Shown here in pieces: positions 19,942 through 33,100 of a stretch of 64,000 nt of DNA (position 1 is its first letter; the number at the start of each line of letters is the position of its first letter). Source of the stretch: Psoroptes ovis. Its lineage: Eukaryota; Arthropoda; Arachnida; Sarcoptiformes; Psoroptidae. The notes under the pieces were generated by a model. The model was given only the letters and a program-made list of their open reading frames with translations. It had not been told where the DNA came from and searched no databases. A program made the translations under genes and the position numbers. The DNA lies in assembly GCA_002943765.1 (NCBI GenBank), contig PQWQ01000014.1, positions 496,001-560,000 of the forward strand, read 5' to 3'.

Positions 19942-22555
19942 TTATGAAATAATCATTCGTATAAATAGATAAGCGATCGATACATTTATTATGAACACAA
20001 TTATAACTAATTTTTGTCTATTCAACCAATTAATTAAATTTGGTGACCATAAATATAATAATGGATTATGTGATAAACGTTCACGATATTCTTGTTCAAT
20101 GCGGCGCTGTTCACGTTGTTGATGTGATAACATTGATGCTTCTTCTCTTGACATTAATGGTTTATTTAATTGTTTTGATACATTGGTTTGCAGTGATGGT
20201 TTGCGTTTGAATCCACCGGCCGATGCTGGTGATAATTGATTTGAATGTTGCTGTGTACCTGGTCTATACAATGATGCTGTTCGCATATGTTTTATATTAT
20301 TAATATCATTGTCGTTATTATCATTGTTATTGTACATTATATTGATATTATTTACATCATTAAATGGTCGATTTCTTGATTTCATTAATGACGATGATGA
20401 TGATGGAATCATTGTATTATTGTTTATTGATAATAATGGTGTTGGCGAAGGGGTCGATTTATTGAACATGTTGTTATTATTTGAAAATTGCATATTTGAA
20501 TTATTTGGTAACATTTGTTGTTGCTGCTGTTGTTGTTGATACGATGATTGCGATGGTGGTCGGAAAAATGTCGGCGATGGTGAAGGCGTCGGTGTTGCTG
20601 AGTTATTGAATTGTTGATTTAATTGCTGTCGTGAGCCATATAGATAACGTGTTGAAGATGCATCAGGCGATTGATCATTACGTTGATAATGATCAAAATG
20701 ATCATTGAACTGTGATTGTTCTCTTTGATCTCTCGATAGCTGTTGTTGATATGGAACACGAACATTTGGATTAGGATTATTATTATGATAGGCATAATTT
20801 TGTGATGATGGATTATTACTGTTGAGCATTTGTGTTCGGAATGAGCCTCTGCGACCACCAAATGGCTCTTTTGGACTCAAAAATTGGCCAGGATTTTGGT
20901 GTTGTTGTTGAGGATCAAACATATCCGATGTTGGTGTCGATGGGTGTTGCATTTGATGTTGTTGGTCACGCATACGCCGAACATGAGAAAAGTCAGATAA
21001 ACGTCGTCTTAATGGTGCAATTGAACCTTGTCCAGCTAAATCAGCACCACCGTATTGTTTGGCAATAATAATGGCCATTTGTGAATCATTTTGCGCTGAG
21101 CTTGCCGCATAATCGGCTTGTTCACTTTTTGATCTTGCCGTTGCTGTTCTTGAAGTAGCAATATCAGATTTTTGTAGCGCGATTTGTTGTGCACGATGAG
21201 CTTCAGCAACTGCAGATTCAATACGTTCGCGTAATTTATTACTACGCATCATAAATAAATGTTTTTTTCGTATATTCGTGATTAATTGATTATTTTTATA
21301 TTTTCCTTCCTCACGTTGTCCATCCGGGAATGTTGTCACACCATAACCATATTTTTTATTATTATACCATTCACCTTCATAGCGTAATCCATCGCTACGT
21401 TCACAAACACCGAAACCGGAACGTTTATCATTTTTCCATTCGCCGTGATAAGTTTCAACGGTAGTTGGATCAGAAATATCGCCATCTTGTGAAAGGAAGC
21501 TAGCATTCGAGCCAAGATCTGCTTGTGATGAAGATGCATGCAAATCTTTAGAACCTGTTGAACGTGTTTCTGATTCTTCACGTGACGAGCGTAATGAGGG
21601 TGTCATTGATTTTTGATTGCGTGCAAGATCTAGATCACCGGTCGAACGTTGTTTTCGTAATCGTAATCCGCGTAAAAATCCACCAGTCAATGATGAACTC
21701 GAAGTTGCTTTTTCAGTCAAGGAATTTCTTCGTTTTGATCGTTGTTGTTGCTGTAAGTGTTGTTGTTGTGCTGATACTCTAGCAACCAAAACAAAACCTC
21801 CACGACATTGATCCCGATGTTGTTCAATATTTTCATCGCCTTCAGTGTCTAATGATTGCAATGATGGACTTTTATTTGGGCCTTGTTGATTGGCAATTTT
21901 AGTCACATTTGAATGGCCATATTGTGCTGATGTTCGTATGCCATATCCATGTCTCATTCCACGTAACCATTGGCCTTTGAATGCAATCAATTGAAATTCA
22001 TTTCACAAAGAAAAAAACAGAATTTGCACTTCACATACCTTGATATGTACCGCCATCAGCATATGTTTCAGAGCCATAACCATCCTGAAGACCATTGGCC
22101 CAGGTACCTTCATAGCGAGCATTACTCAATAAACTAGCACGTATACCATAGCGCCCTTTATAACCTTGTGTCCATTCGCCTTTGTAAACCCATTTGCCAC
22201 GATATTCAACACCTAAACCGTGTCGTTTACCATTTTGCCATTGTCCTTCATATGTTGCGCCGGATGGCCATTTATAAACGCCAGAAACTTCAAAACCATA
22301 ATGCCATGAACCAGAATATTCGCCTTGTCCTTTAGGACCAGTGCAAATACCATGTCCATGTGCTTTGCCATCATGCCAACCACCACAATACGTACCACCA
22401 TCATCAAAATCAAAACGTCCACCACCAATCACGGCTGTTTGTGGTCCTGATGTTGGAGTTGGAGATGGTGTCGGTGATAAATTCATTGATTGTTGTTGTT
22501 GCTGCTGCTGTGGCTGTTGTTGTTGTTGTTGTTGTGAAGCAAAATTCTGTGCCAT
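19942..22555 (-). CDS. Junctophilin
   Basis: Two exons on the minus strand, 22555-22039 and 21974-19942, with a 64-bp intron (AAGGTATGTG...TCAAAGG), encode 849 residues. After a poly-Gln start comes GGRFDFDDGGTYCGGW, the classical junctophilin beginning. MORN repeats follow (GGTYCGGWHDGKAHGHG, GEYSGSW, ATYEGQWQNGKRHGLG, YKGEW, ARYEGTWANGLQDGYG, GTYQGQWLRGMRHGYG). After a Ser-rich joining region come two more (ETYHGEWKNDKRSGFG and LRYEGEWYNNKKYGYG). A helical, Ala-rich segment (AEAHRAQQIALQKSDIA) is next, then a long Gln/Asn/Ser/Pro-rich divergent region. A C-terminal transmembrane helix (KLVIIVFIINVSIAYLFI) ends the protein. Junctophilins tether the plasma membrane to the ER/SR at contact sites in muscle and neurons. 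MORN repeats bind plasma-membrane lipids and the tail anchors in the ER. Arthropods normally have one copy. Confidence 0.95.
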
Positions 22556-22947
22556 TTACTTATCAATTGTGGCGTTCAAAAAATAAAAATAATAAATCGA
22601 TCAATTTAAATGTGATTTCCCTATTCATTGAAGAAGAAGGAAAAAATTGGAAAAAACAAAAAAAAAAAAAACATTTAAAAGAATTTCTCCATATACATAA
22701 CAAAATAAATTATTAATAATAAATTAACACCATTTAATAATTATCATTCAAATTTACCACTACAACCATCATCTTCATCGAACAAACAAACAAACAAAAT
22801 GTTGAAGCATCAATTTTTTTTGTGTCTTTGTATTTTGCATCCTAATTGAAGAATAGCAAAAACAAAAAAAAATTGTCTAAAAATATCCATCATTATTATT
22901 ATTATCATCATCGTTTGTAAAATTTTCAATTCTTGGAAAAATAAAAA

Positions 22948-23277
22948 TTATCGAAATGAATGGAATTCAACATTATATTCTTCAGTGTGTGTGTGTATAT
23001 CATCATTATACGGCATGTATTCGGCGTTCGGATTATCATATTGATATATATAATTGAATTGAAAGTAAGCAAAAGAAAAAAAAAAGAAACGGATAAGCCG
23101 ACAATAGTTTGACTTGATTTGAAGTTCTTCATAACATTTTCATTCATTACTCTGATTAATATTGAATTGATCCTATGCATTAGCATCACTCGAATAACTA
23201 TTTACATCGAATAAAGTATAACCAGCTGTTGCCATCTTAACCGAAATCATTTCACTATTATATTGTTTGGCAAATGA
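22948..23277 (-). other. Possible exon remnants or uORF cluster upstream of junctophilin
   Basis: Two short minus-strand stretches look more protein-like than the surrounding sequence. 23277-23173 reads SFAKQYNSEMISVKMATAGY and on to SSDANA-stop. 23020-22948 reads QYDNPNAEYMPYNDDIHTHT and on to SFR-stop. They are in different frames and I could not join them with convincing splice sites. They could be terminal exons of an unrecognised gene, uORFs of junctophilin, or chance. No family was recognised. Confidence 0.25.
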
Positions 23278-25326
23278 TCATTGAAAAATATATAATAATA
23301 TTTTATTATTATTACACTCAATTAAATTTTGAATGAAAAATGTGTGTATGTTTGTTTGTGTGTGATGTGTGACTATGTGTGTGTGTGTGTTTGTTAAGAA
23401 ATTTTTTCACTTTTTTCTCTTCGTTCAATAAAATGAAAATAATTTTTTTTTTTTGAAAAACAAAAATATTCAACAAATAAACGATGCAAGACAACACACA
23501 AAGACACAAATAAGAATATTTGAAAAAAAAAAATTTCACTAAGAAAAAAAATTTTATTGAATCAAGAATAAATTTTATGAAAGTATTCTCATCTATGTAT
23601 GTAATTGAATTTATTTGAATGGAAAATGATGAATAATAATGATGATGAAGACATAAATGAATGAAAATCAAGGATTAATAAATTTTTTTTTTTAATGAAA
23701 ATGATAATTTTCCTTTAACTAAAAAGCATCGATTCATAAAAAAATGAAATGATGCATAAACTTACTGATTAATTTTTCTGGTTCATTCACGATCAATTTG
23801 ATCGATTTAATAATAATCGCTGTGATTGATTTTTTTCGAAATAATAATTGCTACCAAATTAATCGATTTTAAATTTCTTAATTGCTTCTTTTAAATTTTT
23901 ATGAAATTTGATAGTTTTCGATGATTGTGGTTTGCAGCAAATTTATTTCTTAAATTTTTCTCGCTTTCATCACATTGGATCATAATTGATTACAAATTAA
24001 TTTTGGTCTTTCATTCATATTTTAGTGTTTCAGATTTTTTTCCTTTCTCTCTCATTCAATATCGAAGATGATGATGGTGATATTTCACTACACTCTTTGC
24101 ACCAAAATTCTAATCACTTTTTTCTCACTAACCACATCAAGTATGAAAACAAAACAATATTTTAATATAAAAAAAATTTTGTCTTTGAATATTTTCTTTA
24201 TTTTCACTAAAATGAAAATTAATTCATTCGATGATAATCATAATCATCATCATCATCATCATCGTCATCATCGAATAATATCATTTCATATTATAGTTAT
24301 ATACATATTGTAATGTGTAATTTATACATGATAGCGGTTAATAGGTTGGCTGGCGGCTGATGACTGGTTTGTTATTTAGCTGTTATTGTATTGTGCTTTG
24401 AAAGGATCATAATAATAATTGATGAAAGTCAATGTTGAGAACAGAAGACGTTTTTTTTTGTTTGAATCTTCAAGAATAATAAATGAATAATTGTAGAACA
24501 AAAAAAAATTCTTGAAAAATCTCTTAATCTTTCAATGAATTAAATCTTTTAAAAATTTAAGCAAAACGAAAATTAAAATCCACGAATCAAGCCTGCAGAT
24601 GGCAGATTGTTTTTCTTTTAATTTTTGAAAATTTTCAAAATCTTTAAACCTTTTAAAAATGTTTATATATAAAAATAATTTCAATTAATTGAATAAATTG
24701 AAATGAACAATTTATGAACATTTTTTAAAATTAATGAATATGGATTCCATAATTTTCATATTTTTCATTGCCATATTTTCTGTCATTTTATTTTCAGCAA
24801 AAAATTTCATATTCAAACTAACGATATGCCATATGAAAAGCACAAAAAAAAGAATTGAAAATTATTTCATATTTATCAAAATTCATTTTGATTTTTGCAA
24901 TAATTTAAATTAAAACAAATAAACAAATAATTCAGACGTAAATTGAAATTCTTAAACGTAAAAATTTGAATCTATTTTCTTTTCATTTCACTTTTGTTTT
25001 TCATTAACAAAACAAATGAACAATTTTTTTTCCATTTGTAAACAATTCAATGCAACACAATATACACACATGCAGAATGCAATGCAAATTTTTAATAATT
25101 TGATATTTCATTTTGTACTCTGATTGTATTTTTGATTTTTATTCTTAAATAATAAAATAAACTAAGATTTACGTTTGGTTTTCTTAGTTTTGTATCGTTG
25201 TTTTTTCCTTCTTTCTTTCTTTATTTTAGATGAACAAAAATAGTTGTTAAAAAGTAGAATACAAAATAACGAAAAATTACTACACAGTGAAATAATACTA
25301 AAGTAAAAAGTGAACCAAATAAAATA

Positions 25327-25406
25327 TTAGGTTGTCCGGAAAGTTCTGGCCGATTTTCATGAGTTACTCTATTTATAAAGCCGTATGAACTTTTCGGACA
25401 ACCTAA
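25327..25406 (+). mobile_element. Mariner-like 80-bp MITE, copy 2
   Basis: TTAGGTTGTCCGGAAAG ... CTTTTCGGACAACCTAA, flanked by TA on both sides. It has the internal-sequence type with GGCCGATTTTCATGAG. Confidence 0.88.
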
Positions 25407-26435
25407 TAGAGTAAAATAACAAAATTCTATTTTTATTTATGAAAAATCAAGAATCAAGAACACACAAAAATACAAGGAAAAAACGAAATCGATTTAAATA
25501 TTCAGAAATGAATATGATAATGAATAGAGAGTAAAATTCACGGCAAAATTCGAAATTATACGAATTTTGTTTTGATCATCATTCATTCATTCATTCATTC
25601 ATTGAAAAAAAAACATTGATTGCAAAAAAAAAAAAAAAAAAAAAAAATCTACATACAGCATCAACAACACGAAGAATAAACCAAATAAACAAACGAAAAC
25701 ATACTCTTCATATTTAAATATATGCAAACATTAAACATCATCATCATCATCATCAGTGTTTGAATATATGGCACACATATTGAATGTATGATTTTTTTAA
25801 TTTATTTGAATTTGTATTTGTGAAAGTACAAGTAAGTATACACAAAGACAAGACAGGAAAATGCAAAAAAGAATCGTGAAGAATATTCTTTCTTAGTCGA
25901 TTTGGTATATGCTTTTTTCTATGAAGTAAATGTGTGGGTGATGGCAGGATGGCAGTGGCTGTTTCTATTCGTTTTTTCAGGGTAAACAAAGTCGTCACAT
26001 TTATTTTTTTCCCATTATTCTTATTCTTATTGATCATCATTAAGATGATAATCACAAACGATGATGAAGATGGTAATGGGCGGGTGTGTGTGTGTGTGTA
26101 TGTAAATTGTTACAGCATCATTATTTTATTTTATTTATTTCATATTCAATTAAAAAGAATTCCATTATTTTTTGTTTGTTTGTTTGTTGATTCTTTTATT
26201 TTCATTTTTTTTGAATGACAATTTTCATTTTTTTCTATTTTTCAATTTTGGCCAAATACATAAAAAATATATTATAATAATTAACATCATCAGTTTTAAT
26301 TTTGATTTGTTTGCATTTGTTTTTTTTTCATTTTTTTCTTCCGAAAAAATATAAATAAATTTTATTTATTTGAAATTTAAAGTGTAATATTTCATAAAAA
26401 CACAGTGAAATTTCATTGATTGAATTTATGAAAAA

Positions 26436-28257
26436 ATGGCAGGTAAGAAATTTTAAATACTTTGTTTTGTACTTTTCATTGATTTTTTGATGTTTTAATT
26501 TTGCCATGTTCCAAATGAAAATCAAAATTGATCTTTGGTACATTTTCATTGCCGCGTTTATGTTTGTTTTTAACTTCATTCGATAAAAAAATAAAATAAA
26601 ATCATGTTAAAAAAAATATCAAGCATCATTGAATGCATTCGATGATCTATTACAATGTCAATTACATCCATTTATTGAATTAAGTAAACAAATCGGTGGT
26701 TTAGTTAATGAACAAAATTCATTAACATTACAAGCGTTTAATGAAGAGAAGAAATTCATTGAAATGGCAACCAAAATGGCAAAACCAAATGATGATAAAC
26801 AAATGATGCAATTATTACAGCCAATTTCACAATTGATTACAAAAATACAGGCAAGTTGTGTTCATTTATTCTCCTGAATATATATTTTTTAAATCTTTAT
26901 TTTACTTTATCATATCGAATATTGATCCAAAATCAAAATTTCTAATATGATTTTTTATTATTTTCTGCGAAAAAACAGGAAATTAAAGAAAAAAATCGCA
27001 AACATGAACATTTTAATCATTTAGCTGCGATTGCCGAAGGCATTGCTGCAATCGGTTGGGTAACAATACAGCCAACACCTGCACCATATGTAAAAGAAAT
27101 GTGTGATTCATCGCAATTCTACACGAATAAAGTATTGGTTACATACAAAGATAATCCACAAATGAAACATCATTTAGATTGGGCAAAATCATGGATCAAT
27201 TTTTTGCAAGAATTACAAAAATACATCCGTCAACATCATACAACTGGTTTAGTTTGGTCAAAAACAGCCGCACCAGCACCAGCAGGACCACCACCACCAC
27301 CTCCACCAATGGGTTTAGATCTCGGCAGTGGTTTAGGTGATAAGTCAGACAAAGCTATGGATGATGCACGTGCAGCATTATTTGCATCAATTAACAAAGG
27401 TGAAGATATCACGAAAGGATTACGTAAAGTGACAGCAGATCAAATGACACATAAAAATCCTGCATTGCGCACATCACAACAGCAAAATATTTCAAATAAA
27501 TCATCGCAACAATCACAGCAGAAAAAACCGGAGAAATTATGTTTGGAAGGCAAAAAATGGATGGTAGAAAATTTTAATGGAAGACTAGATCTGATTGTAG
27601 AAGACACATATATTGCACAATCAGTTAATGTATATGAATGTAATGATTGTGTATTAACAGTGAAAGGAAAAGTAAATTCAATTACGGTGGATAAATGTAA
27701 AAAATTAGGTATCGTTTTCGATAGTATTGTTTCTGTGGTTGAATTTATTAATTGTCGACAGATCAAAGCACAGGTATAATGATCGAGTCATTAATGATTA
27801 TTATCAATATTATTATTATTTTATATTTCAAAAATATTAATTTCATACCTATTAATCAAAAAATAGGCAATGGGAAGTGTACCAACAATAACGATCGATT
27901 TCACCGATGGTATGGAATTATATCTTGGTAAAGAATCATTAAATAGTGAAATAGTTAGCTCGAAAAGTTCATCAATTAATATTTCGATACCAGCGGCAAA
28001 TGGTGATTATGTAAGTTACTTTCATTTTATACAGATACAATATCAAATGACGTACACATTTATCATTTTTACAAATTATATACGAACACACACACACACA
28101 CTTCAAACATTTATTATTTTAATGATAATGAATGTTCATTAATTCGATCAATTTTTTTCCATCTCCAATACCATAGGTTGAACATCCAATACCCGAACAA
28201 TTGAAAACCGTATGGAATGGTAAAGCATTTGTGACTGAAGCTATCAGTAAAAATTGA
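26436..28257 (+). CDS. CAP: Adenylyl cyclase-associated protein (CAP/capulet)
   Basis: Five exons: 26436-26442 (a 7-nt coding first exon, ATGGCAG), 26624-26850, 26979-27773, 27867-28010 and 28177-28257, giving 417 residues. Intron 2 begins GC, not GT (CAG/GCAAGT), and only this donor keeps the frame and the conserved EKNR motif. The N-terminal helical-folded domain has ASLNAFDDLL, LFNHL-like HFNHLAAIAEGIAAIGWV, PYVKEM, FYTNKVL and HTTGLVWS. A short proline run (GPPPPPPPMGL) and WH2-like segment (ALFASINKGEDITKGLRKVT) follow. The C-terminal beta-helix CARP domain (KWMVENF ... VVEFINCRQIKAQ, TITIDFTDGMELYL, PIPEQLKTVWNGK) completes the protein. CAP binds G-actin and cofilin-actin and recycles actin monomers. 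It is somewhat shorter than human CAP1 (about 475). Confidence 0.94.
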
Positions 28258-28409
28258 ATTCGAATAATCAAATACATGAATGAATAAACTTGAATATTAT
28301 CGAACAAATGTTAAATGAATTTATTTTATTTTATTTTATTTTTTTTTTTTTTTTGTTTTTTTAAAATTATTATTTTGACAATGAATAAACACACGGAAAA
28401 AAATTGAAT

Positions 28410-28411
<2 letters not shown>

Positions 28412-28440
<29 letters not shown>
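28412..28440. repeat. Poly-T run (29 bases)
   Basis: Long homopolymer about 155 bp after the CAP stop codon. Confidence 0.8.
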
Positions 28441-28859
28441 GAAAATTTGAAATTTTTTTCATCCTTTTATTGATTCATCCATTCATAGATTCATCGATCG
28501 ATTGATTAATCGTGACACAATCAGGCGTACAATTGATCGTACAAACAAGCAAACAAACGAAAAATATTTGATCTCATCGAATCTTAATGAACTTGAAGAA
28601 ATTAAATTTTTTGGAATTAAACAAAAAAAAAAATTAAACGAAGAGAAAATGAAAAAAAAATTTCAATTAATTAACTTATCGAAACTAAACTAAAACGAAT
28701 ATATTTTGCTGTTCAAGGTCGATGGAATTAACAATTTTTTTATATTCATTTTCATTTATTCATTTTCATTCCATTTTTTTCCCCAATTGTTATTTCAATG
28801 ATCGTCATAGGCCAAAAATGCATCGGAATTTTTTTTTTTTTGTTTTTCATTTCATTTTT

Positions 28860-28939
28860 TTGGGCTGTCCGAAAAATTTTTGCATATTGTTTCGCAGAAA
28901 AAACATTGAAAATCGGCCAGAACTTTTTGGACAGCCTAA
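28860..28939 (+). mobile_element. Mariner-like 80-bp MITE, copy 3 (diverged)
   Basis: TTGGGCTGTCCGAAAAATTTTTGC ends in ATCGGCCAGAACTTTTTGGACAGCCTAA in halves; the length is 80 bp. Flanking TA is not kept and the internal sequence differs from other copies, so this is an older copy. Confidence 0.75.
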
Positions 28940-29284
28940 ATTTTTTTCATTTTTTCAATTTTCAAAATTCATTTATTGTTTTCCACTGCTGCTGCTGTTG
29001 TTGTTGTTGGCTGTTGTAATCTCAGTATAATTTAATTAACAATAAACTGAAGAATTTTTTTTTCCATTTTTTTTTTTGTTGTTGTTTATTATTTGTTTCG
29101 TTTAGGCAAACACAACACCAACAAACAAACAAGGCACACAAGGCCCAATTTTGCAATTTTTTTTTTTTTTAAATAATATTTTGCATTTTAATGTATATTG
29201 ATAATAATAATAATAATCTTGTTACATGTCAAGTGTTTTTGTTTTGTTTTGTTTCGTAATTTTATTTTTTTTCATTTTTTTATA

Positions 29285-29366
29285 TTAGGTTGTCCGAAAA
29301 GTTCTGGCCGATTTTCATTGGCAACTCTCTATTGATTAAGCGTAATGAACTTTTCGGACAGCCTTA
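29285..29366 (+). mobile_element. Mariner-like MITE, copy 4
   Basis: TTAGGTTGTCCGAAAAG with internal GGCCGATTTTCATTGGCAAC type and right end CTTTTCGGACAGCC. The right tip is slightly altered (TTATA in place of TAATA). Confidence 0.85.
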
Positions 29367-30095
29367 TATTTTACTTGTTTTTTTTTTCGCTCCTACATTT
29401 CATTGTTATTTGAGTGTTTAGAGTTTATTTTTTCTGAAAATTTTTCGAAAAGTAAATACACGAAATAATTTTTTTCTTAAGATGCCAATTTGATTTGTGG
29501 AAGACGACACATTATTGAAAGGAAATTTTAATGAAAAATTCGGTAGAAAAAATTTCCAAAATAAAATTTCATTTTTTAAAAATTATTTTGGGGGAAAATT
29601 TACCAAATTTTTGTCTTCAATTACTTGACTCTAAGAAATGGTATTGGAGCCGAAATTTTCCTTTTTTCGAAATTGTTTTTGGTTGTGCAAAACAAAATTA
29701 CTAGGACAAACGCATCGAATATTCAATATTTTGAATAATACTTCTTGTAAGGAAAGGGTTATACAGAGTCAGAGAATCATTTATTTTTTATATTTATTCA
29801 TTTATTAACATCAATTCTTGCGTAAATTTGATTCAAAGACGAGATAAATACAAAAAAAAATTTCAAAATTTATTCTCTGTTTGCTTCCAACAAAGACAAA
29901 CATAGACATAGACATTCATTCATTCATTTCTATTTGAAATACATATTTCCAATTGATTGAATTTCAAGGAAAAAAAATTCAATAATTTTTTTCTCTGTGC
30001 ACACAACAAACATTGACGACATTGAAAATTGTCCCAGGTTGTACAAATCAATGCTCAGTACAAAAAAAAATGGGTGAAAAAAATTGTTCATTTTA

Positions 30096-30175
30096 ATAGG
30101 TTGTCCGATAAGTTCTTGCCGATTTTCTCATAATTTCCTACGATATAATCGACAGAAACTTTCCGGACAACCATA
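30096..30175 (+). mobile_element. Mariner-like MITE, copy 5
   Basis: Left end ATAGGTTGTCCGATAAG, internal TTGCCGATTTTCTCATAA, right end CTTTCCGGACAACCATAA. Tips are mutated but the length is about 80 bp. Confidence 0.8.
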
Positions 30176-33100
30176 ATATTTTAGTAGATTCCATATCATT
30201 GTTCAATAATATCAATGTGTGATCAATGTTCAATCGAAAATCAATGAGGCATATCAGTTTTTTTTTTTTTTTTTTTTTTTTGACTCTGAATGAATTGAAT
30301 TGACTGTGAGTAGATTTGATTTTTTTCATTTTTTTGAAAAATTTTTTCTTCTCTTCTTCATCATAAAATTTCATTATTATTATTATTATTATCATCATTA
30401 AAACAGTCAAATAAACAATTGAACAAAAAAAAAAATTTTGATTTTGATTTGATTCTCCAAAGAAAACAACAAAAAAAAAAAAATATTTGAAAATTTTTTG
30501 AAAACTCTTCAATTATTACAATGCTTTGAACATTGAAATTTCATCAATCAAAATTCTGATTATGTTCATCTGGGGCTTTCATCTCTTGGAATTCTATCGA
30601 TGGTATTCGCTTGGGTATGTTGTTCATTTTTTTTCAATAAAATCCTTTGTTTGAACCTTTAGGCCATTTTTCCATAGGATTGTTTTTACTTCAAAATTTC
30701 TCGTGATTTTTTCAATAATTTTCACATTCATTTACTATTAAAATCATAGGAATTTTTTTGCACTAAATTTTGGCTCCTGTAAATTTTCATTTCACTGAAA
30801 CTCTTTGTGTGTGTGTGTGAAAATCAGCATTCGAAAAAATCAATGATTCAAATTCAAATGATGTCAATTTATCGCGAAAAAAAATGCCTTTGAAAATTGA
30901 ACGAAATTGTGAAATGAACCATACCGAACTGCTGTTCCTATGTAATATTTTCTTTATTTTTTTTCTCCAAAGAAACTCAGAGTCGATTATCAAAAAAAAA
31001 GCTAAATCAAATGATTTTGATTGAATGTTTCCAAAAAAAAAAATAAGAAAATTACAAGACTTATTTAAGTAATGAATGAATAATAATAATGGGTAAGAAA
31101 TAATGATTAAGTAATCTTATTTCTTATCATGTTTATACATGTGTTTCTAATATGTATTTCTGCGTTATTAATGAAATGAAATGAACCTAAAAAATTCATT
31201 GAAGCCAATCCATGAAAACATATGTAAATTACGCCAAAAAAACCATAATCTTTTATTACGTGATGCACACGACGTCGGTGGTTTACAAAGCAAGAGAGCT
31301 ACGACGAGAGTCTCGAGAGTGATTATGGTGGCCATTTTCTTTCATATATCACACAGAAGAAATCAATGTAGTCATATCGAACCATTATTCTTGGAATATT
31401 CTGCGAAAAAGTAGAAAAATTTAAATTAAAAAAAAAATCAATTTCAATCTATTTTGTAATGTTTTCATTCCTTGAATTTTTGACATCTTGATCTATGCAT
31501 TTTCTATCAATGTTTTTGTTTTATTTTTTTTTTCCTTGTTAAACTGATATCGCAATGTTGCATACCATCATCATCATCATCATCAAATGCATATGGCAAT
31601 ACGCCCATACCAGATATTTTTTGAAACGAAAAAAAAAGCAAAAGCGAAAATGCCAATATTCAAGGTTTTTTTACAAAAACAATATCTCTATCCATTGCTT
31701 TGCAATGGTTTCTATTTTTATTACACTCTATCAATTTATCTATATTTTTTCTTTCTTTGAAAGTACTGATAACGAAATGAAATAAGAGAAAATAAAATAA
31801 AAATTGTACTATCAGCAGCAACAGCAACAGCAACAACAAACAATGTTTGGGAATTGAATTTTTTTTTTTTTTTTTTAAAGAATTCCACGAAAAACGAAAA
31901 GCCATAAGATAACCAATGTGTTTTCATGTTTGTGTGTTTATATGTGAGTTTATATGCGAGTGTAGACCAAAGAAAACTAATAAAAAGAATAAAAATGGAG
32001 ATGATCATTACTTATTTTCACCGAACCAACGAACGAACCCAAGAATCAGATCTGGTATTTTTTTTTCGTTTTTTTTGTTTTTTGTTTTAGTGGTCCCCGT
32101 GTGTACCATACACACACACACATTGACTATTCATTTTTCACCATTCTTGTATCATTAATTTCTTTTTTTTCCTTCTCCTTATTTCGTTTCATATATTATC
32201 ATGTAATAATAATGCAATAATTCTGTGAATTCTCAATCAAACTCTACTGAGAAACTCTGCGAAAAAAAAAAACGAAAAACCGAATCATAATAAATTGAAA
32301 TGAAATGAACAAAAGTGAAAAAAAAAAAAATTCTGAAAAATACTTGAAACAACAACAGCAATAACCAGCAGAGAATAACCATAATAATGTTCATTATCAA
32401 GAAAATTGAGATTTTTCTCATTTTTTAAAGAAATTTTCAGAGAATTTTAGGGCAAAAAAAGAGATTTCTTGCCCATAAAAACCCGGCAACATGGTCCCAA
32501 TATAATAATAATGATGGAAATAATTGATATTACTAATATCTAATTAATGATAATTTATTATCATTTTCATTTTTTCTTTAATGAACATAAAGAGAGAAAA
32601 AAATATTTCAGATAATGGAAAAAAAAATTTTAATTTCAAATTGAAATTTGATTCTTTTGGTCTTATTTTATTTGAAATTATTTTACTGAAAATGAAAAAT
32701 TGACTTTGAAAATTTTTGAATATCTATGAAATGATCGAAAAAGTCTTTTTTTTCTGATTTCTTTTTCGAGTTTTACTCCATTAAACTACATTGATTTTGT
32801 ATGAAAAATTTGCACTCAAAAGTTGGGCTGGTGAATTTCAAGCCTTATTCATAACTATTATCATCAATTGTTCGCTTTTTTTTGGCTGCAGCCATCGAAT
32901 CGATTCCAATTTAGCAATATTCAAAGATTGAATTTTTTTTTTTTTTTTTTGAATAAATCGATGTTAATCAATGCAAATTCGATGTAATCAAAATATAAAC
33001 ACTTTTTTCTTTTATTGACCATTTTACGTTCTGATCTGATTATTAATGGCTATGAATTTATTTATTTTTTTGAATTGTTGTAAATATTTTACTTTAAATG

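Larger units (their letters stand above)
22556..26435. other. Intergenic region between junctophilin and CAP genes
   Basis: A mostly A/T-rich, low-complexity stretch, including (GT)n near 22986 and 23380, (CAT)n near 24248 and poly-A at 25627-25646. It contains one 80-bp MITE (25327-25406) and a short codon-like patch on the minus strand (22948-23277, listed separately). No complete gene was recognised. The left part should include the junctophilin promoter and 5' UTR. Confidence 0.5.

Noticed and set aside
20309..22716. Several plus-strand and other-frame open frames opposite the junctophilin gene
   Set aside because: Shadows of the junctophilin codons and of its CAA/CAG poly-Gln repeats.
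31181..31414. Plus-strand open frame of 77 codons with a G/C-richer core (about 31255-31340)
   Set aside because: No recognisable domain; the frame's ends lie in low-complexity sequence. It could be a decayed transposon but nothing supports a call.
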